Under the pieces are notes generated by a model. It was not told the DNA's origin and searched no databases. It saw nothing but the letters and a program-made list of their open reading frames with translations. From an uncultured Oscillospiraceae bacterium (lineage in GTDB: Bacteria > Bacillota > Clostridia > Oscillospirales > Acutalibacteraceae), in assembly GCA_900552985.1 (NCBI GenBank), contig USBP01000095.1, forward strand, positions 1-6,165: a stretch of 6,165 bases of DNA. The letters run 5' to 3'. The translations under genes were made by a program, and so were the position numbers. How positions within the stretch are numbered: position 1 is the stretch's first letter; the number at the start of each line of letters is the position of its first letter. Below are positions 1 to 5,950 of this stretch, piece by piece.

Positions 1-1
1 T

Positions 2-1270
2 TTAGAGGAGTTTGCCGGGCAGGAGCATCTGGTGGGCGAGGGGAAAATCCTGCGGCAGCTGATCGATCAGGATCAGGTTCCCTCCATGATTTTTTGGGGC
101 CCGCCGGGCGTCGGCAAGACGACGCTTGCACGCATCATTGCTGGGCGCACAAAATCCAATTTTATTGATTTCAGCGCAGTCACCAGCGGCATTAAGGAAA
201 TCCGTGAGGTGATGAAGCAGGCGGAGGAAAACGGCCGCTTCGGGGAGCGGACGATCCTTTTTGTGGATGAAATTCACCGCTTTAACAAAGCGCAGCAGGA
301 TGCCTTTTTACCCTTTGTGGAAAAGGGCAGCATCATCCTCATCGGGGCGACGACGGAAAACCCTTCCTTTGAAATCAACGCTGCGCTGCTCTCCCGCTGC
401 AAGGTGTTTGTGCTCCATGCCCTCACATCGGAGGATCTGCTGCGCCTGATGCATCGCGCCCTGACAGATCCGCGCGGCTTTGGGGAGCTGCGGGTTTCCA
501 TAGCGGATGAGCTGCTTTCGATGATTGCAAACTTTGCCAACGGGGATGCGCGCACAGCGCTCAACACGCTGGAGATGGCCGTGCTCAACGGTGAGCAGGG
601 GCCGGATGGCATCCGCGTCACGCGGGAGCTGCTCGAGCAGTGCATCTCAAAAAAATCCTTGCTCTACGATAAAAATGGGGAAGAGCATTATAACCTCATC
701 TCCGCGCTGCACAAATCCATGCGCAACAGCGATGTGGACGCAGCCATCTACTGGTTGGCCCGGATGCTGGAGGCGGGAGAGGATCCGCTCTATATCGCGC
801 GGCGGCTGATCCGCTTTGCCAGCGAGGATGTCGGCATGGCGGACAGCCGCGCCCTGGAGCTTGCCGTATCCGTTTATCAGGCCTGCCACTTTATTGGGAT
901 GCCGGAGTGCAGCGTCCACCTGACGCATGCAGTGACCTACCTCTCCCTTGCGCCGAAGTCGAATGCGCTCTATACTGCCTATGAAAAGGCGAAAAAGGAC
1001 GCGCTTGAGATGCTCAGCGAGCCGGTGCCGCTCCAAATCCGCAATGCGCCTACCCGGCTGATGCAGCAGCTGCACTATGGCGAGGGCTATCAATATGCGC
1101 ATGACGCACCGGAGAAGCTGACCACGATGCGCTGCCTGCCGGGGGAGCTGGAGGGCCGCCGGTATTATGAGCCGTCCGGCCAGGGGGCGGAGGCGCGCGT
1201 TGGGGAACGGCTGCGGGCCATCGAGCAATGGCGTGCAGAGCACCGCGAGACGGAAACACCGGAGAAATGA
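2..1270 (+). CDS. rarA: Replication-associated recombination protein A (RarA/MgsA), AAA+ ATPase, 5' end cut by window
   Basis: RarA is a cytoplasmic homotetrameric AAA+ ATPase, related to clamp loaders and eukaryotic WRNIP1, that acts at stalled or gapped replication forks. The reading frame is open from the first complete codon, and the opening residues LEEFAGQEHLVGEG match the usual RarA N-terminal region (GQEHL-GEGK), so about 15-20 residues including the start lie upstream. Visible motifs are Walker A GPPGVGKT (98-121), Walker B LFVDE followed by IHRFNK (from 257), sensor 1 GATTENPSFEIN (from 344), and ALLSRC with the probable arginine finger shortly after. The C-terminal half carries the helical tetramerisation region, with YIARRLIRFASEDVG and a late HYGEGYQYAHD stretch typical of the MgsA C-terminal domain. 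About 423 residues are visible, so the protein is otherwise full length. The GTG at 32 is an internal valine, not the start. The stop is followed at once by a candidate 6S RNA, an arrangement I recall near rarA (yrvN) in other Firmicutes. Confidence 0.96.
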   Translation, partial: LEEFAGQEHLVGEGKILRQLIDQDQVPSMIFWGPPGVGKTTLARIIAGRTKSNFIDFSAVTSGIKEIREVMKQAEENGRFGERTILFVDEIHRFNKAQQDAFLPFVEKGSIILIGATTENPSFEINAALLSRCKVFVLHALTSEDLLRLMHRALTDPRGFGELRVSIADELLSMIANFANGDARTALNTLEMAVLNGEQGPDGIRVTRELLEQCISKKSLLYDKNGEEHYNLISALHKSMRNSDVDAAIYWLARMLEAGEDPLYIARRLIRFASEDVGMADSRALELAVSVYQACHFIGMPECSVHLTHAVTYLSLAPKSNALYTAYEKAKKDALEMLSEPVPLQIRNAPTRLMQQLHYGEGYQYAHDAPEKLTTMRCLPGELEGRRYYEPSGQGAEARVGERLRAIEQWRAEHRETETPEK

Positions 1271-1278
1271 ACCGCCGG

Positions 1279-1472
1279 GCAAGAGGCACGTAGGCACAGT
1301 TGCCAGTGCTTTACCGGCTTCATGGGAGGATGGCGCAGGCCGATACCAAAAGCGGGTGCATGGCTCGGCGGATCTCTATGGCGGGGTGAAGCCGTCCTAT
1401 GCGGTTGTGCGGGAGCAAAATGAGGAGGGGCGCTGTGCAGGCAACGCAGAGTAACGCTGCGCCGCTTCTTGC
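1279..1472 (+). ncRNA. ssrS: Candidate 6S RNA (SsrS), about 194 nt
   Basis: 6S RNA binds the sigma-A RNA polymerase holoenzyme by mimicking an open promoter and damps transcription in stationary phase. No sequence motif was matched; the call rests on folding, size and position. Seen directly: an outer stem GCAAGA (1279-1284) with TCTTGC (1467-1472), a second stem GTTGCC (1299-1304) with GGCAAC (1440-1445), and an apical arm closed by CGGCTTCA (1315-1322) with TGAAGCCG (1387-1394), itself continuing with GCCGA/TCGGC inside. Between the closing and apical arms lies an asymmetric open region, 10 bases on the 5' side (1305-1314) and about 45 on the 3' side (1395-1439), like the 6S central bubble. 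A long interrupted rod of about 190 nt right after rarA fits 6S. No clear own promoter is seen in the end of rarA and no U-tract terminator follows, so the ends are approximate and processing from a rarA transcript is possible. It could be another structured RNA. Confidence 0.55.
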
Positions 1473-1487
1473 GTTCCGCCGGGCAGG

Positions 1488-1516
1488 TTGCGTTTTGTGG
1501 GCTCGTGTGGTATCCT
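1488..1516 (+). promoter_or_regulatory. Probable sigma-A promoter with extended -10, upstream of the GNAT-GNAT-ppa operon
   Basis: TTGCGT (1488-1493) and TATCCT (1511-1516) are separated by exactly 17 bases, and TGG immediately before the -10 forms an extended -10 (TGnTATCCT). Both hexamers are imperfect, with four of six matches each, but the spacing and the TG motif compensate. Transcription would start near 1523-1524, leaving a leader of about 113 nt before the first acetyltransferase gene. Confidence 0.5.
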
Positions 1517-1523
1517 GTTTACA

Positions 1524-1636
1524 GTGCCGCCGTCAGGCGTCAAGTACGGGCCGTTTATTTGTCTAAAATCCGCCGCCTGGGGGCAGACTTTAGCCGGGCG
1601 CTTCCGGCGGCTATTCGGGCGGCAGGATGAATCAGG
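1524..1636 (+). promoter_or_regulatory. Structured 5' leader of the GNAT operon, ribosome binding site inside a closing stem
   Basis: TGCCGCC (1525-1531) is the exact reverse complement of GGCGGCA (1618-1624), which runs into the only plausible ribosome binding site, GGCAGGA (1621-1627). Inside, CCGCCG (1570-1575) pairs with CGGCGG (1605-1610), and CCTGG (1576-1580) can pair with CCGGG (1594-1598), giving a GC-rich hairpin. A competing pairing of CTAAA (1563-1567) with TTTAG (1589-1593) is also possible. The fold could simply be a stable 5' end, or could limit translation of the operon. No known riboswitch class was recognised and there is no U-tract for an attenuator. Confidence 0.35.
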
Positions 1637-2095
1637 ATGGGAAGTGTTTTATTGATTGAGGCAAAATGGATTGCGCCGGGCGGAGAATATGAGCAGGCGG
1701 CGCAGGTGCGCCGCGCCGTGTTTGTGGAGGAGCAGGGCTATCCACTGGAGCTGGAGTTTGATGAAATAGATCAAACGGCTTGGCATCTTGTCCTGCTGGA
1801 AGAGGGAAGCCCGGTGGCCGCCGCGCGGCTGGCTGAGCTGGAGCCCGGCGTGTGGAAGCCGGGGCGCATCGCCGTGCTGCGGGAGCACCGCAAGCAACAT
1901 CTTGGCGCCCGCCTGATGGAGGAGATCCTGCAAAAGGCGGAGGCCTTGGGCGCGCGGGAGCTGCACATCGGCGCGCAGGTGCAGGCGCAGGGCTTTTATG
2001 AAAAATTGGGGTTTCACACATGCGGGGAGCCTGTTTATATGGATGTCCACATCCCGCATATTGATATGATCCGCAGGCTGGACATGGAGGGGTGA
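1637..2095 (+). CDS. GNAT family N-acetyltransferase (YjcF/ElaA-like)
   Basis: A small cytoplasmic acyl-CoA-dependent N-acetyltransferase of 152 residues, about the whole length of a single GNAT domain; the acceptor substrate is unknown. Near the N-terminus is VRRAVFVEEQGYP (24-36) followed by EFDEIDQTAWHLVL, which matches the start of the YjcF/ElaA-type GNATs. The acetyl-CoA loop is RIAVLREHRKQHLGARLM (77-94). Its first glycine, of the usual R-x-x-G-x-G/A, is replaced by histidine 88, while G90 is kept. The late segment GFYEKLGF (119-126) then GEPVYMDVHIPHIDM is typical of the subfamily. The ATG at 1637 has only a modest site, GGCAGGA, nine bases upstream. A TTG at 1652, preceded by GGGAAG at 1639-1644, is an alternative start that would remove five poorly conserved residues. 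The stop lies inside the start region of the next gene, so the two are probably translated together. Confidence 0.88.
   Translation: MGSVLLIEAKWIAPGGEYEQAAQVRRAVFVEEQGYPLELEFDEIDQTAWHLVLLEEGSPVAAARLAELEPGVWKPGRIAVLREHRKQHLGARLMEEILQKAEALGARELHIGAQVQAQGFYEKLGFHTCGEPVYMDVHIPHIDMIRRLDMEG
2086..2092 (+). promoter_or_regulatory. Ribosome binding site that decides the start of the second GNAT gene
   Basis: GGAGGGG lies at the very end of the first acetyltransferase gene. For a GTG start at 2092 it would be too close (it overlaps). For the in-frame GTG at 2098 the GGAGG core has a spacing of seven bases, which is ideal. The later GTG is therefore preferred. Confidence 0.6.
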
Positions 2096-2097
2096 CT

Positions 2098-2688
2098 GTG
2101 GCGGAGCAGGAACGAGGGGCGTGTGTTGCCGTACGGCCTTATCGGGAGCAGGATAAACAGGCAGTGCGCGATATCTGCGTTGCCACCAGCGGCCTCCCGG
2201 ACGGAGCATCTCCGGAGCAGAAGCGGCGGTTATTGCTACAGTACTGCGACTATTATGTGGAGCAGGAGCCGGAAGCCTGTTTCGTTGCAGAGAATGAGGC
2301 GGGGGAGCCGGTGGGTTATATCCTGTGCGCAGCGGATTTCAAGGCGTACCGCCGGCGCTTCCTGCGGAACTATCTGCCGCAGATACGCGCGTTAGACCGT
2401 CGCCGCGCTTTTGCGGTGCGCTTGGAGCTTTGGCTGATGGGGCGGTTTGCCCGCCACTACCCTGCACATATGCACATTGATATTTTAACGCCCTTCCAGC
2501 GTCGGGGTATTGGCCACAGGCTCGTGGATGCGCTCACCGCTTCCCTTGCCGGGCGGCGTATAAGAGGGCTGATGCTCATTGTTGGCGCCGAGAATGAGAA
2601 GGGCGTTCGCTTTTATGAAAAATATGGCTTCCAAAGGCTTGCGGGCGTTCAGGATGCGCTTGTGATGGGCCTGCAGGTATCAAAATAA
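2098..2688 (+). CDS. GNAT family N-acetyltransferase
   Basis: A second cytoplasmic acetyl-CoA-dependent acyltransferase, 196 residues from GTG 2098 or 198 from GTG 2092. The fold is a single GNAT domain. A leading VAVRPYREQDKQAVRDIC strand and helix give the N-terminal part. Then comes a longer middle helical section, YRRRFLRNYLPQIRALDRRRAF, not present in the preceding enzyme. The acetyl-CoA binding region follows, with MHIDILTPFQRRGIGHRLV, in which QRRGIG (134-139) is a full match to the Q/R-x-x-G-x-G motif. Near the end, NEKGVRFYEKYGFQRL (166-181) is the classic GNAT motif B. The HYPAHMHIDIL segment resembles the GNAT group related to the acetyltransferase-like domain of O-GlcNAcase-type proteins. 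It is distinct in sequence from the upstream GNAT, so the pair does not look like a recent duplication. The substrate is not predictable from sequence alone. It is followed after 22 bases by ppa. Confidence 0.88.
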   Translation: MAEQERGACVAVRPYREQDKQAVRDICVATSGLPDGASPEQKRRLLLQYCDYYVEQEPEACFVAENEAGEPVGYILCAADFKAYRRRFLRNYLPQIRALDRRRAFAVRLELWLMGRFARHYPAHMHIDILTPFQRRGIGHRLVDALTASLAGRRIRGLMLIVGAENEKGVRFYEKYGFQRLAGVQDALVMGLQVSK

Positions 2689-2696
2689 CGGAAACG

Positions 2697-2702
2697 AGGA
2701 GG
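2697..2702 (+). promoter_or_regulatory. Consensus ribosome binding site fixing the TTG start of ppa
   Basis: A perfect AGGAGG sits eight bases before the TTG at 2711. It supports this rare start codon and places the N-terminus, NIWHDISADRI, where family I pyrophosphatases normally begin. Confidence 0.85.
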
Positions 2703-2710
2703 AACCGGCA

Positions 2711-3256
2711 TTGAATATCTGGCATGACATTTCTGCGGATCGAATCCGCCCGGAGCGTTTCACAGCAGTAATTGAAATCCCAAAGGGGAGCAAGGTCAAA
2801 TATGAGATGGATAAGCAGACAGGCCTATTGCGGATGGATCGTATTCTCTATACCTCCACGCATTACCCGGCCAACTATGGCTTTATCCCCCGCACCTATG
2901 CGGCCGACCATGACCCGCTGGATGTGTTGGTGCTCTGCTCGGAAAAGGTTGTGCCCATGACGCTGGTTTCCTGCTATCCGATCGGTGTAATCATCATGGA
3001 GGATGAGGGCTATAAGGATGAAAAGATCATTGCGATCCCCTTTGACGACCCCACCTATAACGGATACCGGGATATCGGCGCACTGCCGGTGCATGTCTCC
3101 ACAGAGATGACACACTTCTTTTCGGTTTATAAAACGCTGGAGGGCAAGGCCACTGCGCTGGAGAGCGTGCGAGGTGCGCAGACGGCGCAGCGGATTATTG
3201 AAGATTGCCTGGCGCGCTATGAAAAAGAATTTCCACAGCAGCCGCAGGAGGGCTGA
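2711..3256 (+). CDS. ppa: Inorganic pyrophosphatase, family I (EC 3.6.1.1)
   Basis: A cytoplasmic, Mg2+-dependent enzyme, usually hexameric in bacteria, that hydrolyses pyrophosphate to two phosphates and so pulls biosynthetic reactions forward. At 181 residues it is close to the E. coli enzyme. The active-site set is complete: E22, K30 and E32 (KYE), R44, Y52, Y56 (HYPANYGF), the signature DHDPLDV with D66, D68 and D71, then D98, E99, D103 and K105 (EDEGYKDEK), and Y140-K141 (FFSVYKTLEG). These line up with the known E. coli residues (E20, K29, E31, R43, Y51, Y55, D65, D67, D70, D97, E98, D102, K104, Y141, K142). Many Clostridia instead use the Mn-dependent family II enzyme or a membrane pyrophosphatase, so family I is informative here. 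The gene starts with TTG, lies 22 bases after the second GNAT gene and ends just before an intrinsic terminator, making it the last gene of the operon. Confidence 0.97.
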   Translation: MNIWHDISADRIRPERFTAVIEIPKGSKVKYEMDKQTGLLRMDRILYTSTHYPANYGFIPRTYAADHDPLDVLVLCSEKVVPMTLVSCYPIGVIIMEDEGYKDEKIIAIPFDDPTYNGYRDIGALPVHVSTEMTHFFSVYKTLEGKATALESVRGAQTAQRIIEDCLARYEKEFPQQPQEG

Positions 3257-3261
3257 GAAAA

Positions 3262-3302
3262 ACGCCGGTTTCACCGCAGCGGGGCAGCCGGCGTATTTTT
3301 TT
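3262..3302 (+). terminator. Rho-independent terminator after ppa
   Basis: ACGCCGG (3262-3268) pairs perfectly with CCGGCGT (3288-3294). The 19-base loop can hold a small inner CCG/CGG hairpin, and A plus seven T follow (3295-3302). It begins only five bases past the ppa stop and closes the GNAT-GNAT-ppa unit. Confidence 0.9.
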
Positions 3303-3305
3303 GCC

Positions 3306-3344
3306 GCCAGCCGTTCGGGAGGCGGTGCGGCGAAATGGGCTGGC
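3306..3344 (+). repeat. Inverted repeat between the ppa terminator and the next promoter
   Basis: GCCAGCC (3306-3312) is the exact reverse complement of GGCTGGC (3338-3344), with 25 bases between. It lies upstream of the -35 at 3370, so it would not be in the lipoprotein transcript. Without a T-tract on either side it is not a convincing second terminator. It may be read-through protection, a regulator site or chance. Confidence 0.35.
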
Positions 3345-3369
3345 ATTGTTCTAATTTGCGCGCATACGG

Positions 3370-3398
3370 TTGACTTTGCTCGGGAATACAGGTATAAA
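3370..3398 (+). promoter_or_regulatory. Strong sigma-A promoter of the lipoprotein gene
   Basis: TTGACT (3370-3375, five of six consensus bases) and TATAAA (3393-3398, five of six) are separated by 17 bases. Transcription would start near 3405, giving a leader of about 55 nt before the ATG at 3460. It is the best promoter in the window and shows that the lipoprotein gene is expressed independently of ppa. Confidence 0.85.
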
Positions 3399-3459
3399 GT
3401 ATAGAAGAAGCAATATTATTTTGTGGGCGCTTTTACAGTCCAGAATGGAGAATCAGGTC

Positions 3460-5766
3460 ATGAAGCTTTTGGATTGGCAGCATCCCTCCGGGGGAAAGCG
3501 GCGCGTGGGGCCTGTGTGCAGGCGGGTTGCCTGTGTGTGGCTGGCTGGTATCCTGGCGCTTTCCCTCGCCGCGTGCGGCAGGACGGAGGATACCGTTATC
3601 AAAACCACTTATCAGGAGCAGAATTTGCAGGAGCTCTATCCAGAGAACCCGGTGCGGGAGATGCATCTCGCTTCCAAGGCGCTCAAGCGGATCACACAGT
3701 CCGGCCTGATTGAGCTGTATATTGACGAGGAGACCTATGCGGTCGCAATCAAGGAGACCTCTCAGAATAAGATGTGGTATGCCCTCCCGCAGCAGGACAA
3801 CGGCAAGGAGGAAAACCGCGCGGCAGTGGTAACCCTGGAGGTGCAGCAGGGGGGGAAACGCTATTATCTCAACAGTCAGGATAACAGCGTGGCGTTCGGC
3901 ACGGCCTCCTATGAGCTGACGGATACCGGCCTGGCAGTGACCTATGTGATGGCGCCGGATGAGCAGACGGCCCGGAAGGATGCCGCCAGCCGGACGGCAG
4001 AGGATCTTGCGTTTGATGTGACTGTGACCTATTCGCTGGAGGATGGCAGCTTTTTCGCGCAGGTCGATTGCAGCTCCCTGACGCAGAGCGGGCAGGCTCA
4101 GGGCAGCGCAAAGGTGCTGAAGCTGGGCCTTTTAGAGTATTTTGGGGCCTCTGCGCAGGGGGCGGAGGGGGATTATCTCCTTGTCCCGGATGGAAGCGGT
4201 GCTTTGATCCATACGGCGCAGCAGGCAGAGAGCAATGAAACGCTGCGCTTCGCCGTATACGGGCAGGACGCTGCGCTGCCTGCGGAGGAAAACGTGCACC
4301 CGGCTCTCGTGCCGGCGTTCGGCGTCAAGCAGGGCGCGAGCGCCTTTGCCGTGCTCATTGAGCAGGGCGACGCGCTGGCGGAAATCCGTGCGGATCGCGC
4401 GCAAGGGGATACCGGCTATTACCATGCCGGCGCTCAGTTCACCATCACGCCGTCTGCCCGGGAAAAAACGGAGGAGGGCGTTGTGCAGTATACCGGCGCT
4501 TCCGGGTATACGGGCGCGGTCAGGCTGTGCTACCGCTTCCTCTCCGGGGAAAACGCCTCGTATTCCGGCATGGCGCTGGCCGTGCGGGAGCAGCTGATTC
4601 GGGATGGCGTGCTCTCGGTACAGACGCTCGAGGCAGAGGACAGCCTGCCGTTGACGCTGAATCTGATTGGCAGCCTCCCCAAGAAGGATAGCCGCTTTTC
4701 CACCTCTCAGAAGCTTGCTACGTTTGAGCAGGCGGAAGACCTGCTCAGTCAGATGAAGGCAAAGGGAATCGACCAGATCAACCTCTGCTATCAGGGGGCT
4801 TTGACGGGCGGGCTGAATCAGAAGCAGGCGGCGGATGCAAAGCTGCTGAGTGCTCTGGGCGGCAGGGTGGATTTTAATCATCTGAATGAGAGTATGTCGA
4901 CGCAAAAGCTGCGGCTTTTCCTTTCCGTTGATTTGCTTTCCACCAACGCGCGCGACTCTTTTTCTGCGGGAAAGACAGCGCTGGGAATCAGCGGAGAGGC
5001 CGTTTCCTATGCAAAGGAGAACCCGTTTGCGGATTATGTCGGGCCGCAAGCTTACCAGCGCACACTGCGCAGTGTGGATACGCTTGAGAAGGCGGCGCGT
5101 GAATTCCTGGTGAATACCAGAAAGGCAGGAATGACAGGCTATTGCATTGGCGATGCCGGGCAGCTTCTATATTCCGATTATAATAAGGAGTATCTCAGCA
5201 GGCAGGATGCCGCGCAGGCGATTTCCGCCCAGAGCGAGTCGATGGGAGCCAACCGGGAGCTGATGGTTGATACAGGCTATTTTTATCTGCTGAAAAATGT
5301 GGATGTGGTCACCAACCTCCCCCTTTCCTCAGCGATTGCCGCAGATGCTTCCTATGAAACGGTTCCGTTTGTGCAGATGCTGCTGCACGGTATTCTGGAT
5401 TACTCCGGGTCGGCCATTAATCTGAACGAAAACCCGGAGACACAGATGCTGCGTTCGATTGAATATGGCGCCTGCCCCAGCTATACCTGGTCCTATGAAG
5501 CGCTGGAGGCGAAGCAGGAGGCCGAAAACGCGGCGAATGTCAATTATGCCGGCTCCCTTCAGGATGCGGCGGATTATTATACGCGTGCCAATGAAACGCT
5601 TGGGGATCTGCGCGGCGCCCGCATTACCCGTCACAGCAGGGTGCAGGAGAATGTTTACTGCACGGAATATGACTCCTCTACACTGGTGTATGTCAATTAT
5701 GGCGAGAAGGATGCGTCGGTCAACGGTGTGACAATCCCGGCGCATGATTTCCTGCGGCTGAATTAA
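3460..5766 (+). CDS. Secreted lipoprotein, DUF5696-like, possibly carbohydrate-related
   Basis: A protein of 768 residues exported and anchored to the membrane as a lipoprotein. A long basic n-region (about 25 residues, with KRR and CRR) precedes a hydrophobic stretch and the lipobox LAAC, with the lipidated cysteine at 39. The N-terminal third is beta-rich, with GLIELYIDEETYAVAIKETS then KMWYALP. In the middle are YLLVPDGSGALI (239-250), FAVYGQD (264-270) and a SAFAVLIEQGDALAEI segment. The second half has alternating helices and strands (TFEQAEDLLSQMKAKGID, then INLCYQGA), suggestive of a TIM barrel, and ends in EYGACPSYTWSY and LVYVNYGEKDASVNG. From memory this pattern fits DUF5696, a poorly studied family often found beside sugar ABC transporter genes; a glycoside-hydrolase-like role is only inferred. 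The ATG at 3460 has GGAG nine bases upstream. ATG 3445 lacks a good site, and an upstream TTG at 3370 is the -35 element itself. Confidence 0.75.
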   Translation: MKLLDWQHPSGGKRRVGPVCRRVACVWLAGILALSLAACGRTEDTVIKTTYQEQNLQELYPENPVREMHLASKALKRITQSGLIELYIDEETYAVAIKETSQNKMWYALPQQDNGKEENRAAVVTLEVQQGGKRYYLNSQDNSVAFGTASYELTDTGLAVTYVMAPDEQTARKDAASRTAEDLAFDVTVTYSLEDGSFFAQVDCSSLTQSGQAQGSAKVLKLGLLEYFGASAQGAEGDYLLVPDGSGALIHTAQQAESNETLRFAVYGQDAALPAEENVHPALVPAFGVKQGASAFAVLIEQGDALAEIRADRAQGDTGYYHAGAQFTITPSAREKTEEGVVQYTGASGYTGAVRLCYRFLSGENASYSGMALAVREQLIRDGVLSVQTLEAEDSLPLTLNLIGSLPKKDSRFSTSQKLATFEQAEDLLSQMKAKGIDQINLCYQGALTGGLNQKQAADAKLLSALGGRVDFNHLNESMSTQKLRLFLSVDLLSTNARDSFSAGKTALGISGEAVSYAKENPFADYVGPQAYQRTLRSVDTLEKAAREFLVNTRKAGMTGYCIGDAGQLLYSDYNKEYLSRQDAAQAISAQSESMGANRELMVDTGYFYLLKNVDVVTNLPLSSAIAADASYETVPFVQMLLHGILDYSGSAINLNENPETQMLRSIEYGACPSYTWSYEALEAKQEAENAANVNYAGSLQDAADYYTRANETLGDLRGARITRHSRVQENVYCTEYDSSTLVYVNYGEKDASVNGVTIPAHDFLRLN

Positions 5767-5785
5767 AGCGGGATTTTGAGCATGC

Positions 5786-5804
5786 CATTTGGAGGCGCCA
5801 AATG
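5786..5804 (+). repeat. Perfect hairpin just downstream of the lipoprotein gene
   Basis: CATTTGG (5786-5792) and CCAAATG (5798-5804) form a 7-bp perfect stem with a five-base AGGCG loop, 19 bases after the lipoprotein stop. Only ATTTAT follows, not a T-run, so it is at best a weak terminator or an mRNA 3'-end stabiliser. It also covers the ribosome binding site and start codon of a 21-codon ORF. Confidence 0.5.
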
Positions 5805-5867
5805 ATTTATGCCTGGAAGCGGCCGGTAGAAAAACGCTCCGCCATGCGGGCTGTAGACGCTTGTTGA
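5802..5867 (+). CDS. Possible 21-residue ORF, doubtful
   Basis: ATG at 5802 with GGAGG (5791-5795) six bases upstream opens 21 codons beginning MIYAWKRPVEKR and ending AVDAC. The peptide is basic, has no hydrophobic segment and is not recognised. Both its ribosome binding site and start codon lie in the hairpin at 5786-5804. This may be chance in an intergenic region rather than a gene. Confidence 0.15.
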   Translation: MIYAWKRPVEKRSAMRAVDAC

Positions 5868-5950
5868 TGGCATGGGCTTTTCGTCCTTTCGATTTCAGGC
5901 TGTGGCTCGAGTGGACATTATTCCCGGCTGTTTCTGGCAATGATAAAATA

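Noticed and set aside
647..1297. 216-codon - strand open frame opposite rarA
   Set aside because: It is antisense to well-conserved rarA C-terminal coding sequence and its product has no family-like features.
1167..1454. 95-codon + strand open frame running from the end of rarA into the gap
   Set aside because: It starts inside rarA in another frame, has an Arg/Gly/Ser-rich shadow-like composition, no ribosome binding site, and covers the region that folds as a structured RNA.
1573..1581. CCGCCTGGG, which resembles the 3' conserved segment of ZTP riboswitches
   Set aside because: The required upstream domain of that riboswitch is not visible before it, and the downstream genes are not purine or folate genes. 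The word is likely chance in GC-rich sequence.
3370..3459. Coding extension of the lipoprotein upstream to a TTG start
   Set aside because: The TTG is the -35 element of a near-consensus promoter, transcription would begin downstream of it, and the extra residues would spoil the signal peptide layout.
4132..5049. 305-codon open frame on the - strand
   Set aside because: It lies wholly opposite the lipoprotein gene, has arginine-rich low-order composition and matches no family; it is a mirror of the GC-rich coding frame.
5329..5940. 203-codon open frame on the - strand reaching into the 3' gap
   Set aside because: Two thirds of it is antisense to the lipoprotein gene. The part in the gap shows no ribosome binding site or promoter, and its protein has no recognisable motif.
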